Assembly: GCA_947646585.1 (NCBI GenBank)
Contig: CANSHD010000001.1
Location: 377,210 to 441,209 of the forward strand
Reading direction: 5' to 3'
Source: an uncultured Alphaproteobacteria bacterium
GTDB taxonomy: Bacteria; Pseudomonadota; Alphaproteobacteria; Rs-D84
Length of the DNA: 64,000 nucleotides
Below are positions 30,843 through 39,600 of the stretch, piece by piece. Both the position numbers and the translations under genes were made by a program. The notes under the pieces were generated by a model. The model was not told where the DNA came from, ran no database searches, and saw nothing but the letters and a program-made list of their open reading frames with translations. Position 1 is the stretch's first letter. Each line of letters starts with the position of its first letter.

Positions 30843-32387
30843 TTACTGAATCCGAACAACACTGCAGCTGGCGCCGCTGAATTTCAGCAGCTGGTCGCAC
30901 AGCTTCTGCGCCGTGTCAATATCGCTCATCGGTCCGATGCGCAGACGGTACAGGCGCGCCGTCGATGAAGCCGCGCCCAAATCGCCGACACCCTGTTCGT
31001 CAACGGCAAAGAATACCATGTCCTTGTACGGCGTCAGCAGACCCTGGCCGTCTTCACCGCTGAACTTGGCCAGCAAGCCGGTCCAGTAATCGTCCAAAGC
31101 CTTTACCGATGTATCGGATTTCAGTTCAACCGCAACACCGCTTTGATTGCTGGTAATCAGCGGAATGTTCGACTGTGGCAGATAGCTGCCTGCGGTAACG
31201 CGTTCTGTCGGCATCATCGTTACGCCCGACGCGGTCGCAACCGCACCGCCGGCCAATGAGGCCTGGCCGTATGCGGATTGGCCGTATCCCATCGGCATGT
31301 ATGTGCCGGCGCCGGTTGCGGCGCTGGCATTTTGTCCGACGTATATCGGGGTGCCTGTGTAATTTGTTCCGGCCATGTTCATGGCGTTGACATCCATCTG
31401 ATATGCAATATTGTTCAGCGATTGATTCGACATCATTGATTGTGCAACATTCGCCTCCGCCAGTGCCATGACAGACGCTGTATCCGCAATCAGGAACGGC
31501 TTTTCACGCTTTTTGATGCATACGATACGCTGGCCGCTGCGCAGAATCATGTCGCCGACCGACTCTACAATCAACAGACGTCCGTCTTCGCCGTCCGTGC
31601 GGAATCCGACCGGGGATTCGCCCCCCTCAACCAACAGGGACACCACCGGACGCTGGGTCATTGCGATAACCTTGTCGCCAAAGTCAATGTATGTGAATAT
31701 GCGGTCGCGCCATACGCGTTCCGGCGCGATTACGTAATCGTCCGGATTGGGTACGAATATATCCAGGTCAAAACGAAATTCCGACGGGTCGATTTTCATG
31801 GATTTTATCCATCCGTAATCTTCGCCGTCAACGCCGACCGTACTGGACGCGTTCGACTTTTTTGCAAATATGGAATTCATGCTGCCTGCGGCCGCGGCGG
31901 TTGTGTCGGCGGACATTGGCAGTGTCGCGTTCCCGTCAAGCACGACGTCAACCTGGGAATATGTAATTTCGCTGGAGTTGGACGGCTCCGCGCGCAGGTA
32001 AAACAGATATGTGTTTCCGGATTTGCCCTGAACAATCATGTTAGTGTCGCCGCCCTGGGTCGCGCTCTGCGGGCTGATGAACATTGTACGCGAGCCTTGG
32101 ACCGCGTCAATGTTAAACATTGCGTTGTTCCCGACGATAACGTCGGCAATCTGTTCGCCGTTCGGCAATGTTATCATTGTCGCCATCCCGTTGCGCAGCT
32201 TTATCGGCAACACGCTGCCCGCGGCCCAGCTAAGCTGAGCATAGCCCGGCTTTGTACTGCCGGCGGCCATGTTGGCGTTCGGATTGTCCCACGCGGTCTG
32301 CGCGGCAACGGCGGGCGTGCCTGCAACGCATATCGCCCCCAGGCAGAATATAGAAATATTTAATTTAATTGCGCTTGCGAATGTCAT
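30843..32387 (-). CDS. virB9: VirB9-like type IV secretion protein with C-terminal SPOR-like domain
   Basis: The product has 514 residues, much longer than VirB9 (about 270-300). A signal peptide (ISIFCLGAICVAGTPAVAA) is followed by the VirB9/TrbG N-terminal pattern TLPNGEQIADVIVGN, FISPQS and YLFYLRAE. The C-terminal VirB9 lobe is APERVWRDRIFTYIDFGDKV then GDMILRSGQRIVCIKK. After a Gly/Ala/Met-rich stretch (about 330-400) the end looks like a SPOR domain (RLYRLRIGPMSDIDTAQKL, then CDQLLKFSGASCSVV). That would be an unusual addition, possibly binding septal glycan. ATG 32387 has AAGGA upstream. Confidence 0.75.
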   Translation of the reverse strand: MTFASAIKLNISIFCLGAICVAGTPAVAAQTAWDNPNANMAAGSTKPGYAQLSWAAGSVLPIKLRNGMATMITLPNGEQIADVIVGNNAMFNIDAVQGSRTMFISPQSATQGGDTNMIVQGKSGNTYLFYLRAEPSNSSEITYSQVDVVLDGNATLPMSADTTAAAAGSMNSIFAKKSNASSTVGVDGEDYGWIKSMKIDPSEFRFDLDIFVPNPDDYVIAPERVWRDRIFTYIDFGDKVIAMTQRPVVSLLVEGGESPVGFRTDGEDGRLLIVESVGDMILRSGQRIVCIKKREKPFLIADTASVMALAEANVAQSMMSNQSLNNIAYQMDVNAMNMAGTNYTGTPIYVGQNASAATGAGTYMPMGYGQSAYGQASLAGGAVATASGVTMMPTERVTAGSYLPQSNIPLITSNQSGVAVELKSDTSVKALDDYWTGLLAKFSGEDGQGLLTPYKDMVFFAVDEQGVGDLGAASSTARLYRLRIGPMSDIDTAQKLCDQLLKFSGASCSVVRIQ

Positions 32388-32418
32388 TCCAATCCTTCCC
32401 TTGCTCAGAACGTGGGCT

Positions 32419-33093
32419 TTATTCGAAATTCAGCGGGTCGCCGTTTCCGCTTTGTATTTCATATCGGCTAACGCGTATCCCCAGCGGGTTGTTCAGCCTT
32501 TCGCCCCATTTTATGGTTGTTTCGTCTTCCTTTTCCAATTCCATTATGATTTTATATTCTTTCCGTGGCAGTTGTCCATCATTATTTGCACATATATAGT
32601 TAAAAGTCGCCTCCCACGTTAAACCGTCCGCACGATACTTGCGCACGCCGCCGGCCGGGAACTCCACCGTGCAGGACATGTCGATGATTACATCGGAATA
32701 CATCAGCGCCTCACGCATTGCGGTGTTGGCGAATTCTTCGAATACGGCGGGTGTCGACCACATGTTGACGACGCCGTCGTCGCCGTTGCCCCATTTGCGC
32801 TGCATGACATTGGCGTTTCGAACGATTTCATTGCGCGCCTTGACGTATTCTTTTACAAACGACTGCAGATACAGTTCGGTCGTGTTGATTTTGTCGGATT
32901 TCAGCGGCATGGCGTACAGGCGCACCTCCATGTCCGGGCGTGGCTGCGTGGTCAGAAAAAACACCTGGGGCCGGTCCAGCGGGAACAGCTGCCACAACGT
33001 CACCCCCAGCGTCCCCAGCACAACCAGGGCCGTTGCAAACACAAAGGTCATAAGCCTTGACAGCAAAACAGGTGGTTCAACGCGTTCCGGCAC
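32419..33093 (-). CDS. virB8: VirB8-like type IV secretion protein
   Basis: The product has 224 residues. One membrane segment (LMTFVFATALVVLGTLGVTL) precedes a periplasmic NTF2-like domain as in VirB8: SFVKEYVKARNEIVRNANVM, AVFEEFANTAMREAL and NPLGIRVSRYEI (the conserved NPLGxxV). It is the first gene of the operon and starts with GTG behind GAGGGAGA. In the order VirB8-VirB9-VirB10 these form the inner-membrane-to-outer-membrane core of the machine. The ATPases VirB4/B11/D4 are not in the window. Confidence 0.8.
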   Translation of the reverse strand: MPERVEPPVLLSRLMTFVFATALVVLGTLGVTLWQLFPLDRPQVFFLTTQPRPDMEVRLYAMPLKSDKINTTELYLQSFVKEYVKARNEIVRNANVMQRKWGNGDDGVVNMWSTPAVFEEFANTAMREALMYSDVIIDMSCTVEFPAGGVRKYRADGLTWEATFNYICANNDGQLPRKEYKIIMELEKEDETTIKWGERLNNPLGIRVSRYEIQSGNGDPLNFE

Positions 33094-33121
33094 TCGATCT
33101 CCCTCTTCGATGATTTATTTG

Positions 33122-33151
33122 ATTGTAGAAAAAAAATTATAATCCCTGCAA
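33122..33151 (-). promoter_or_regulatory. Promoter of the VirB8-9-10 operon
   Basis: On the minus strand TTGCAG (33151-33146) and TACAAT (33127-33122) have an 18-bp spacer. The A-rich stretch and -35 are repeated as an inverted copy at 33232-33254, which serves the divergent tRNA-Trp promoter. Confidence 0.55.
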
Positions 33152-33244
33152 GCGAAAAAAAGCAAAAAATCGCTTTCTTGGGGAATTTTTGGCATGTTTT
33201 TTTAGATATTTGCATCAATGTATTGTTTTTGTGTGCTTTTTTGC

Positions 33245-33273
33245 TTGCAGGGGGCAAGATAAAATCTTATAAT
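33245..33273 (+). promoter_or_regulatory. Promoter of tRNA-Trp/secE operon
   Basis: TTGCAG (33245-33250) and TATAAT (33268-33273) have a 17-bp spacer. A second candidate, TTGATT-N16-TATTGT, lies closer to the tRNA (about 33283-33310). The rest of the 33.1-33.35 kb gap shows no gene. Confidence 0.65.
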
Positions 33274-33354
33274 ACTTTCCGCTTGATTTTCCGTGTGCGT
33301 GTGGTATTGTAGCGCAGACTATGTTGGCGCATATGCGGCAAAACAGGTATAAAA

Positions 33355-33428
33355 AGGGGCATAGTTCAACGGTAGAATATCGGTCTCCAAAACCGCGGAT
33401 GAGGGTTCGATTCCTTCTGCCCCTGCCA
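33355..33428 (+). tRNA. tRNA-Trp (anticodon CCA)
   Basis: Acceptor AGGGGCA pairs with TGCCCCT. Anticodon stem TCGGT/ACCGC-like encloses CTCCAAA, so the anticodon is CCA. T-arm GAGGGTTCGATTCCTTC and encoded CCA are present. tRNA-Trp before secE is a conserved bacterial order. Confidence 0.96.
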
Positions 33429-33483
33429 ATGAAAAATGCCGGATTTATAGGCAAAAGCAGACGGAACAGGGCGAGATTTGTTT

Positions 33484-33663
33484 ATGAAAAAAATACTGGA
33501 ATATATTAAATCTGTGCGCAGCGAATGGTTTAAAATCGTATGGCCGTCGCGTGACAGTGTTATTCGTGCAACTATTATGATTCTTGTGTTTTCCGGTCTG
33601 GCAGCGTTGTTCTTTTTTGTCGTTGACAGTGCGTTGAACGCAATTGTCGGCTGGATATTCTAA
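33484..33663 (+). CDS. secE: Preprotein translocase subunit SecE
   Basis: The product has 59 residues, the short single-TM form. The amphipathic helix YIKSVRSEWFKIVWPSRDSV and the conserved WPSR motif precede one membrane segment (IMILVFSGLAALFFFVV). It clamps SecY. The track starts at TTG 33478, but ATG 33484 is the better start. It lies between tRNA-Trp and nusG. Confidence 0.95.
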   Translation: MKKILEYIKSVRSEWFKIVWPSRDSVIRATIMILVFSGLAALFFFVVDSALNAIVGWIF

Positions 33664-33685
33664 TAGCGTCAGGGGGCGAAATATA

Positions 33686-34219
33686 ATGGAAGGCAATATG
33701 CAGTGGTTTGTCGTAAATGTTCATACCGGGTGCGAGGACAAGGTTGCGCGCGGTCTGCGTGAACAGATTGACAAGCGTCGTTTGAATGCTTTGTTTGGTG
33801 AAATTTTGGTCCCGACCCGCGAAGTGACAGAGATTAAGGGCGGCAAACGCGTAAAGTCCGAAAGAAAATTTTTCCCGGGCTATATCGTTGTTCAGATGGT
33901 TATGAATAACGAAACGTTTTCCCTGGTAAAATTGATGCCTCAGGTTGTTATGTTCTTGGGTGCCAAGAACAAGCCGATTGCGGTCAGCGAAGAAGAAGCG
34001 CGCCGCCTGCTGCGCCAGGTGGAAGAGGGCAGCGTGGTTACCGAAGACGTTGAATACGAGGTGGGCCAGGAAGTGCACGTTATCGACGGGCCGTTCGCCG
34101 GCTTTAACGGTATCGCGTCCGAGGTTGACAATGTAAAACAGAAAATGACGGTTACAATTCTGGTGTTCGGTCGTGAAACCAGCGTTGAACTGGAATTTGA
34201 ACAGGTTGAAAAGATTTAA
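33686..34219 (+). CDS. nusG: Transcription antitermination factor NusG
   Basis: The product has about 177 residues. The NGN domain (QWFVVNVHTGCEDKVARGL, FPGYIVVQMVMNNETF) and the C-terminal KOW domain (GQEVHVIDGPFAGFNGIASE) are complete. It binds RNA polymerase and couples it to Rho or the ribosome. ATG 33686 follows AGGGGGCG; ATG 33698 is possible. Confidence 0.96.
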   Translation: MEGNMQWFVVNVHTGCEDKVARGLREQIDKRRLNALFGEILVPTREVTEIKGGKRVKSERKFFPGYIVVQMVMNNETFSLVKLMPQVVMFLGAKNKPIAVSEEEARRLLRQVEEGSVVTEDVEYEVGQEVHVIDGPFAGFNGIASEVDNVKQKMTVTILVFGRETSVELEFEQVEKI

Positions 34220-34324
34220 CAACCGACCGAGTTTTTGGATTTTTGCGAAATGTCTTCGTTAAAAATCCGGCGGTAGATGCGCCACATCGTACCGCGACAC
34301 TAACCAAAAAAATGGAGTGAAAAA
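34220..34324 (+). promoter_or_regulatory. Leader of rplK-rplA
   Basis: The gap between nusG and rplK holds a hairpin, GGATTTTT/AAAAATCC with an inner CGAA/TTCG (34237-34270). L1 of other bacteria represses its own mRNA by a site in this region; I see no certain L1 site. Confidence 0.4.
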
Positions 34325-34756
34325 ATGGCAAAGAAAGAAGTTAAGGGATTGGTCAAACTGGTCGTCCCTGCAAAACAGGCAAATCCTGCGCCTCCGATTG
34401 GACCGGCGTTGGGTGCGGCGGGTGTTAACATCGCCGAATTCTGCAAACAGTTTAACGACAAGACTGCTGATAAAACACCGGGTATGCCTATCCCGTGCAT
34501 AATCACTGTTTATACTGACCGCAGCTTTGAATTTATCATGAAGCTGCCGCCGGTGTCGTACTATATCAAAAACGCATTAAAGCTGAAAATCGGCTCCCAC
34601 AAACCGGGCCGTGATTTCGTCGGCACAATTTCCAAGGCTCAGATTAAGGAAATCGCCGAAGCGAAAATGCCGGACTTGAATTGCTCTACCATTGAATCTG
34701 CGATGAACATCGTTGCGGGTCAGTGCCGTTCCATGGGCGTAAAGGTGGAGGAATAA
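34325..34756 (+). CDS. rplK: 50S ribosomal protein L11
   Basis: The product has 143 residues. The N-terminal [20 protein letters not shown] with the conserved Pro-rich signature and [15 protein letters not shown] are typical, and the rRNA-binding C-terminal domain contains [16 protein letters not shown]. It binds the GTPase-associated centre of 23S rRNA. It lies 3 nt ahead of rplA with TGGAGTG as ribosome site. Confidence 0.97.
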   Translation: MAKKEVKGLVKLVVPAKQANPAPPIGPALGAAGVNIAEFCKQFNDKTADKTPGMPIPCIITVYTDRSFEFIMKLPPVSYYIKNALKLKIGSHKPGRDFVGTISKAQIKEIAEAKMPDLNCSTIESAMNIVAGQCRSMGVKVEE

Positions 34757-34759
34757 GAT

Positions 34760-35434
34760 ATGAAAGCTACTAAAAGACAACAGACTTGGAGCGCGCTGGA
34801 CCAGGATAAAATGTATCCTTTGGCGGATGCCATTGATGCATTGCGCGCATTCACATCCAAAAAGTTCGACGAAAGCTTGGAAATCGCAATCCGTCTGGGT
34901 ATCGATGTAACCAAGGCCGACCAGAACATTCGCGGCATGCTGTCGTTGCCGAACGGCACCGGCAAGAAAGTCCGCGTCGCCGTATTCACAATCAACAGCC
35001 AGGACGAAGCCAAAAAGGCTGGCGCCGATGTTGTTGGCGGCGAAGAGCTGATTGAAAAGGTTGCCGGTGGCGAAATCAATTTCGACCGCGTTATCGCGAC
35101 ACCGGACATGATGCCGAAAATGTCGAAAATCGCGCGCGTTTTGGGCCCGAAGGGCTTGATGCCGAACCCGAAACTTGGTACGGTTACAAACAACGTCGCC
35201 GAAGCGGTTGCGACGGCCAAGGCGGGTCAGATTGAATACCGTGCGGAAAAGAAAGGTATTATCCACGCCGGTATCGGTAAAATGTCTTTCCCGACCGAAA
35301 AGTTGGTTGAAAACGCCATGGCGCTGATAGAGCAGCTGAAAAAGGTAAAACCGGCGTCCTCCAAGGGCCAGTATATTCTGGGTATCTCGATTGCGACAAC
35401 CCAGGGTCCGGGTCTGAAGATTGACGCGAAATAA
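34760..35434 (+). CDS. rplA: 50S ribosomal protein L1
   Basis: The product has 224 residues. FDESLEIAIRLGIDVTKADQN, LPNGTGKKVRVAVF and the signature KIARVLGPKGLMPNPKLGTV are present. It forms the mobile L1 stalk at the E-site and in other bacteria represses the L11-L1 mRNA. Confidence 0.97.
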   Translation: MKATKRQQTWSALDQDKMYPLADAIDALRAFTSKKFDESLEIAIRLGIDVTKADQNIRGMLSLPNGTGKKVRVAVFTINSQDEAKKAGADVVGGEELIEKVAGGEINFDRVIATPDMMPKMSKIARVLGPKGLMPNPKLGTVTNNVAEAVATAKAGQIEYRAEKKGIIHAGIGKMSFPTEKLVENAMALIEQLKKVKPASSKGQYILGISIATTQGPGLKIDAK

Positions 35435-35640
35435 TAATTGCGTGCCCGGGCGCTGTCCGGGCGCGCAAACACAGATTTCTGTCCAAGACTGATGGTGCAG
35501 CAACGCTTAATTCCCATCATAGACAAAGAAAAAATTCTTTGGGGCAGGAAAAAGCCCCGCGCACCAAAAGCGCGCGGGAAACGGCCCCAACCGGGGCGAC
35601 CCGGCTGGAAAGTTAACAAAATGAAGTAAGGATATAATAG
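35435..35640 (+). promoter_or_regulatory. Ribosomal L10-leader region
   Basis: The 206-nt gap before rplJ has strong secondary structure. There is a GC-rich hairpin GTGCCCGGGCGC/GGGCGC (35441-35468), and stems around AAGCCCCGCGC and GGCCCCAACCGGGGC (35555-35600). In other bacteria L10-L12 binds here to repress rplJL. A short ORF in it (35438-35629) is probably spurious. The ribosome site AAGGAT is close to ATG 35641. Confidence 0.65.
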
Positions 35641-36120
35641 ATGAAACGCGAAGAAAAATCAGATTTGATTTCAGCGTTGCAGTCGTCCTTGAAAGATGCA
35701 AACGGTATCTTCGTGGTTGAAAACCACGGTGTGACTGTAAAAGAAATGGAAGAGCTGCGCAATGAACTGCGTCCGCTGGTTTCCATGTTCAAAGTCGTAA
35801 AGAACCGTTTGATGAAATTGGCGTTGAAAGACACCGATTTCGAACCTGTATCCGAAATGATGAAGCGTCCGACCGCGGTTGCGATTGCGACGGACGGCTT
35901 GGCGGTGACCAAGGTTCTGGCAAAATTTGCGGAATCTCACCCGAACCTGACGATTGTCGGTGGTAAAATGGATGCAGACGTTCTGGACACAGACGGCGTT
36001 ATGCAATTATCCAAGCTTCCGTCCTTGCTGGAAATCCGCGGCACAATCGCGCGTATCCTGGTCGAACCGGGTTCTCGTTTGGCGCGTGTTTCAGCAGAGT
36101 ATGGAAAGAAAGAACAATAA
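35641..36120 (+). CDS. rplJ: 50S ribosomal protein L10
   Basis: The product has 159 residues. REEKSDLISALQSSLKDANG and VENHGVTVKEMEELRNELR mark the rRNA-binding N-terminal domain; FKVVKNRLMKLAL is the conserved core. The C-terminal helix would carry the L7/L12 dimers. It is followed by rplL in the usual order. Confidence 0.97.
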   Translation: MKREEKSDLISALQSSLKDANGIFVVENHGVTVKEMEELRNELRPLVSMFKVVKNRLMKLALKDTDFEPVSEMMKRPTAVAIATDGLAVTKVLAKFAESHPNLTIVGGKMDADVLDTDGVMQLSKLPSLLEIRGTIARILVEPGSRLARVSAEYGKKEQ

Positions 36121-36168
36121 TAAAATGCGGAATGGCAACATTCCAACATTACCAATAGGAGTAATAAA

Positions 36169-36534
36169 ATGGCAGACATTCAGAAATTAGTTGAAGAATT
36201 GTCCAAATTGAGCGTTTTGGAAGCTGTTGAACTGTCCAAGGCGTTGGAAGAAGCGTGGGGCGTAAGCGCCGCCGCCGCAGTTGCAGTAGCGGCCGGCCCG
36301 GCTGCCGCCGCGGCTGAAGAAAAGACGGAATTTGACGTTGTTCTGGCCGAAGTCGGCGCGAACAAACTGGCCGTCATCAAGGCTGTAAAAGACATCACCG
36401 GCCTGGGCCTGGGCGAAGCGAAAGCCCTGGTCGAAGGTGCGCCGAAGACTGTTAAAGAAGCAGTTGCCAAGGACGAAGCTGAAAAGCTGAAAGCGACCTT
36501 GGAAGGTGCCGGTGCCAAGGTTGAATTGAAATAA
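36169..36534 (+). CDS. rplL: 50S ribosomal protein L7/L12
   Basis: The product has 121 residues. The N-terminal dimerisation helix ([19 protein letters not shown]), an Ala-rich hinge ([18 protein letters not shown]) and the C-terminal factor-binding domain ([20 protein letters not shown]) are all there. It recruits translation GTPases. AGGAG before ATG. Confidence 0.97.
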   Translation: MADIQKLVEELSKLSVLEAVELSKALEEAWGVSAAAAVAVAAGPAAAAAEEKTEFDVVLAEVGANKLAVIKAVKDITGLGLGEAKALVEGAPKTVKEAVAKDEAEKLKATLEGAGAKVELK

Positions 36535-36572
36535 TTCACCCCATCGGAACCTGATGGTTCTTGTACCAAAAT

Positions 36573-36636
36573 GCCGCGGTTTCCGCGGCCTGCCGCCGCC
36601 CGCTTGGGAATAAAATTCCCAGGCGGGCCGAGCGGC
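36573..36636 (+). promoter_or_regulatory. Hairpins between rplL and rpoB
   Basis: A small hairpin GCCGCGG/CCGCGGC (36573-36589) is followed by a long one. CCCGCTTGGGAAT pairs with ATTCCCAGGCGGG, extended by GCCGC/GCGGC (36592-36636). No T-tract follows, so it is more likely an RNase III-type processing site or a partial attenuator, as known at this junction in other bacteria. Confidence 0.6.
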
Positions 36637-36695
36637 GTAAAAAGCATATAAAAAAAGTTTGTTTGCAAAACGCACAAAAAAAAGGATTAAAACCC

Positions 36696-39600
36696 ATGGC
36701 AGTTATCCAGAAAATTAGAAAATCTTTTGGTAAAAGTTTTTTGCAAACTCCGCTTCCTGATTTGGTTGAAATTCAATACGATTCCTACAAAGATTTCCTG
36801 CAGGCGGACGTAGAGCCGCAGAACCGTAAAAACATCGGTTTGCAGAATGTTTTTTCTTCGATGTTCCCAATCAAGGATTATGCGGGAATTGCCGATTTAG
36901 AGTTTGTCGAATATACACTGGACAAGCCTGTCTATAACGTCAAGGAATGCATGCTGCGCAATATGACATATTCCAGCAAGCTGAAATTGAAGCTGAGATT
37001 GATTTTATGGGACGTCGCCGAAGATGGCAAGAAAACGCTGCGCGACATCAAGGAACAAGAGATATTTATGGGCGAAGTGCCGCTTATGACAGAACGCGGC
37101 AGCTTTATCGCATCGGGTGTGGAACGCGTAATCGTTTCCCAGATGCATCGTGCCCAGGGTGTGGTTTTTGCAACGACAAAAGAAGCCAAGGTTGCGGGCA
37201 ATCCGACGACTTACACCGCGCGTATTATCCCTGAACACGGCTCCTGGATTGATTTTGAAGAAGCCAAGGGCGTAATCTACGTCCGTATCGACCGCCGCCG
37301 CAAGGTTCCGGCAACAGTATTGCTGCGCTGCCTGCCGACGGCCGAAGACGAAAAGAAATGGGCTGCAGACCCGCGCAAGCCCGGTATCCGCGGCATGAGC
37401 GATACGGAAATTTTAGGCGCGTTTTACAAGCGCATTCCGTTGTCGTTTGACGGCGCGCTGTGGACCGGTGAAACATCCGTGTTCGAAGGTCTGGACAAAT
37501 ATCGTCTGAACTATGATTTGGTAAATCCGAAAGACAAAAAAGTATTGGCGTCCAAGGGCGACCGTTTGAATACAAAACGCCTGTCCAAGATTATGGCGGC
37601 CTCTAAAAAGTTCGGCATCAACGCCGAGGCTTTGGTTGGCGAATACCTGTTCGACCCGATTACCAACGCGGGCGAGGTTGTATTCCCGGCCGGCACGGAA
37701 ATAACCGAAGAGGTTCTGGCCGATTTGGAAAAGATGGACGTAAAGGAAATTTCCCTGATTGCCATCGACAATACGACGATTTCCGCGCACATGCGCAACA
37801 CATTGCTGGCCGACAAGACCACAAACCGTGAAGAAGCGTTGATTGAAATCTATAACATCATTCGTCCGGGCGAACGTCCGACGCTTGAGGCGGCAATCAA
37901 CCTGTTCACCCGCCAGGGATTTGACCCGGCATATTATGACCTGTCCGCGGTCGGCCGCTTTAAGATGAACAAGCGTCTGAAAATTGAATCCGGCAAAAAA
38001 CCGGAAGACGAACGCACATTGACCAAGGGCGACTTCCTGGCTGTGTTAAAGACGCTGACAAATATTATCGACCGCAAGGACGTTGTCGACGATATCGACA
38101 ATCTGTCGAACCGCCGCGTTCGCACGGTTGGCGAATTGCTGGAACAGAATTTCCGCACCGGCATGGTTCGTATCGAACGCCTGGTCCGCGAACAGTTGTC
38201 CAGCCCGAATATCGCCAACATGCAGCCCCAGGATGTAATCAATGTAAAGCCGTTGATGTCCTTGGTTGCGGAATTTTTAGGCACATCCCAGCTGTCACAG
38301 TTTATGGATGCGTACAATCCGTTGTCCGAATTGGAACACAAGCGTTTGATTTCCGCGTTGGGTCCGGGGGGCTTGAACCGCGAACGTGCCGGTATCGACG
38401 TCCGAGACGTTCACCCGACACACTATGGCCGTCTGTGTCCTATTCATACACCCGAGGGGGCCAACATTGGTCTGATTAACCATTTGGCCACATACGCGCG
38501 TGTAAATCCGTACGGCTTTATCGAAACACCGTATTACGTTGTCGAAAACAGCAAGATTACCGACAAGATGGTATATTTAACCGCGGACGAGGAACTGGGC
38601 CACAAAATCGCGCAGGGTAACACCCCGACAACGGCGACCGGTGTCTTGGCCGAAGATATGGTGACGGCCCGTGTTGACGGCGAATTTACAATGGTTCCGA
38701 AAAACGAAATCGACTTAATCGACGTTGAGCCGCGCCAGGTGGTGTCCATTGCGACCGGACTTATCCCGTTCGTTGAAAACGACGACGCGAACCGTGCGCT
38801 GATGGGTTCAAACATGCAGCGCCAGGCCGTTCCGTTAATGCGCGTTCAGGCACCGTTGGTCGGTACCGGCATTGAACGCGAAGTGGCGCGCGATTCCCGC
38901 ACCGGCAAGGTTGCAAAGCACAGCGGTATCGTTGAATCCGTTGACGCGAACCGTATCGTTGTAAAGTGCATGAACAGCCGCAATGTCGTGACTGGTGTTG
39001 ATATTTACAACCTGGAAAAATTTGAACGTTCGAACAGTGAAACTTTGATTCATCAAAAGCCGCTGGTAAAGGTTGGCGACCGCATTTCCGCGGGCGACAT
39101 TATTGCCGACGGTGCGTCGATGAACTATGGCGAACTGGCGTTGGGTCGCAACGTGCTGGTGGCGTTTATGCCGTGGCGCGGTTATAACTACGAAGACTCC
39201 ATCGTTATTTCCGAACGCATTTCCCGCGATGACGTTTTCACGTCCATCAAGATTGTTGAAAAGGAATTCAAGGTTCGCGATACGCAGTTGGGGCCCGAAA
39301 GCTTTACACGCGATATCCCGAACGTCGGCGAAGAAGCACTAAAGAATCTGGACGAGTCCGGTATCATTTATGTTGGTGCGCGCGTGAAGCAGGGCGACAT
39401 TTTGGTCGGCCGCGTATCGCCGAAATCCGAAACATTGCTGACCCCCGAAGAAGCGCTGCTGCGCAACATCTTTGGTGAAAAGGCGCTGAATGTAAAGGAT
39501 ACGTCGCTGCGCGTTGGCCCGAATGAAGAGGGTACGGTTATCGGTGTTAACGTTTTGACCCGTCACGGTGTCAAGAAAGACGAACGCACCCAGATGATTG

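Noticed and set aside
31440-32363. 307-aa plus-strand ORF opposite virB9
   Set aside because: Antisense shadow of virB9, Arg/Cys/His-rich, no start signals.
35438-35629. 63-aa ORF in the rplA-rplJ gap
   Set aside because: It lies in the structured L10-leader and its sequence (Pro/Arg/Lys rich) follows from GC-rich hairpins; no ribosome site.
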